Shown here: one piece after another, positions 5,896-6,708 of the stretch | Layout of the letters: each line of letters begins with the position of its first letter | Numbering within the stretch: the first letter of the stretch is position 1 | Source: an uncultured Ruminococcus sp. | GTDB taxonomy: Bacteria > Bacillota_A > Clostridia > Oscillospirales > Acutalibacteraceae | Assembly (NCBI GenBank): GCA_902773395.1 | Contig: CACYEJ010000436.1 | Location: forward strand, 1 to 6,708 | Length of the DNA: 6,708 nucleotides | Direction: 5' to 3' | Notes under the pieces: model-generated | Databases searched by the model: none | What the model was told of the DNA's origin: nothing | Seen by the model: the letters and a program-made list of their open reading frames with translations, nothing else | Made by a program: the position numbers and the translations under genes

Positions 5896-5934
5896 CTGTA
5901 CAGCTTAACCATATAAATTGGTTTTACTATACAG
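5896..5934. other. Imperfect hairpin in the thrB-lysC gap
   Basis: CTGTA (5896-5900) pairs with TACAG (5930-5934), and inside it AACCA pairs with TGGTT around a 7-nt loop. The two stems are separated by an equal-sized 6-nt internal loop in which AG can pair with CT, giving 12 pairs. No T-run follows (CCGGAATG), so it is not a standard terminator. TTAACC (5905-5910) and TATACA (5928-5933) are 17 nt apart in the same interval and could be a weak internal promoter for lysC. The sequence does not say whether this is an mRNA processing structure, an operator, or chance. Confidence 0.35.
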
Positions 5935-5973
5935 CCGGAATGTTTCTCTAAATTTGAAAGGAGTAATATAGAT

Positions 5974-6708
5974 ATGAGCTTAATCGTTCAGAAATTTGGC
6001 GGCAGCTCCGTGGCAAATGCCGAAAGAGTTTTTAATGTCGCAAGAATTGTTACAGACACTTACAAGGAAGGAAACGACGTAGTAGTTGTTGTTTCCGCTC
6101 AGGGCGACACCACAGACGACCTTATCGACAAGGCAAATGAAATCAACCCCAACGCTTCAAAGCGTGAGCGTGACATGCTTCTTGCTTCCGGTGAGCAGAT
6201 TTCGATTGCGCTGCTTGCAATGGCTATCGAAAAGCTTGGCTATCCGGTAGTATCGCTTCTCGGCTGGCAGGCAGGCTTCCAGACATCTTCCGCTTACACA
6301 AGCGCAAGAATCAAGAGAGTTGTTCCCGACAGAATCCAGAAGGAGCTTGACAAGAGAAATATCGTTGTTGTAGCAGGATTTCAGGGTATCAACAAGTACG
6401 ATGATCTCACCACGCTTGGAAGAGGCGGCTCAGACACAAGCGCTGTTGCAATTGCAGCATCTATGCACGCAGATTTGTGCCAGATCTACACAGATGTTAA
6501 GGGCGTTTACACAGCTGATCCGAGAAAGGTTCCCAACGCAAGAAAGCTGGAAACAATCTCTTATGACGAGATGTTGGAGCTTGCAACGCTCGGCGCGCAG
6601 GTGCTTAATAACCGTTCTGTAGAAATGGCAAAGAAATATAATATTGAATTAGAGGTACTTTCCAGCTTGGAGAAAGAGCCGGGTACTATTGTTAAGGAGG
6701 CAACTAAA
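5974..6708 (+). CDS. lysC: Aspartokinase, 3' end beyond the window
   Basis: Phosphorylates L-aspartate with ATP to 4-phospho-L-aspartate, the first committed step to lysine, threonine and methionine. 245 residues are visible and the frame is open to the last base. The amino-acid kinase domain is nearly complete: KFGGSS (7-12), SAQGDTTD (41-48), LASGEQIS (70-77), GRGGSDTSA (149-157), [12 protein letters not shown] (173-184), then [14 protein letters not shown] (202-215). A full enzyme has about 400 residues; the missing part should hold the two ACT domains that sense lysine and/or threonine, so the feedback specificity cannot be judged here. GAAAGGAG (5956-5963) lies 10 nt before ATG. The gap of 85 nt from thrB has no clear terminator, so read-through from the hom promoter is likely. 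Whether it is the only aspartokinase of the genome is unknown. Confidence 0.95.
   Translation, partial: MSLIVQKFGGSSVANAERVFNVARIVTDTYKEGNDVVVVVSAQGDTTDDLIDKANEINPNASKRERDMLLASGEQISIALLAMAIEKLGYPVVSLLGWQAGFQTSSAYTSARIKRVVPDRIQKELDKRNIVVVAGFQGINKYDDLTTLGRGGSDTSAVAIAASMHADLCQIYTDVKGVYTADPRKVPNARKLETISYDEMLELATLGAQVLNNRSVEMAKKYNIELEVLSSLEKEPGTIVKEATK

Overview
The window looks like chromosomal DNA of a low-to-mid GC Gram-positive anaerobe of the class Clostridia, most likely a Ruminococcus-like member of the Oscillospiraceae. The grounds are strong AAGGAG-type Shine-Dalgarno sites, extended -10 promoters in AT-rich spacers, a Cthe_2159-type (DUF4353) lipoprotein, and the gene order hom-thrB-lysC. 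The family-level placement is inference; no database search was possible.

Layout. Positions 1-181 hold two tandem copies (94-bp period) of a structured repeat. Positions 204-2441 (minus strand) encode a 745-residue surface lipoprotein predicted to fold as a carbohydrate-binding right-handed beta-helix. Positions 2442-2745 are a divergent control region. On the minus strand it has an extended -10 preceded by four TTTAAGT-like direct repeats at 11-12 bp spacing, which looks like an OmpR/PhoB-type response-regulator site. On the plus strand it has a promoter and an inverted repeat ahead of a brnT-brnA toxin-antitoxin pair. brnT carries an in-frame TGA at codon 11, and its last codons have been overwritten by a third copy of the repeat, which now separates it from an intact brnA. 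A strong intrinsic terminator follows brnA at about 3436-3480.

After an AT-rich, gene-free stretch (3481-3659) comes a well-formed promoter and the aspartate-family operon. hom (homoserine dehydrogenase) and thrB (homoserine kinase) carry aspartate semialdehyde to O-phosphohomoserine for threonine synthesis. lysC (aspartokinase), the first committed enzyme of the same pathway, runs off the right edge. hom and thrB are 18 nt apart. The thrB-lysC gap is 85 nt and contains an imperfect hairpin.

The amino-acid genes are ordinary. The parts worth attention are the repeat family, whose stem shows a compensatory base change between copies and whose third copy has invaded a toxin-antitoxin operon, the decayed toxin next to a preserved antitoxin, and the phased direct-repeat array in front of the lipoprotein gene.
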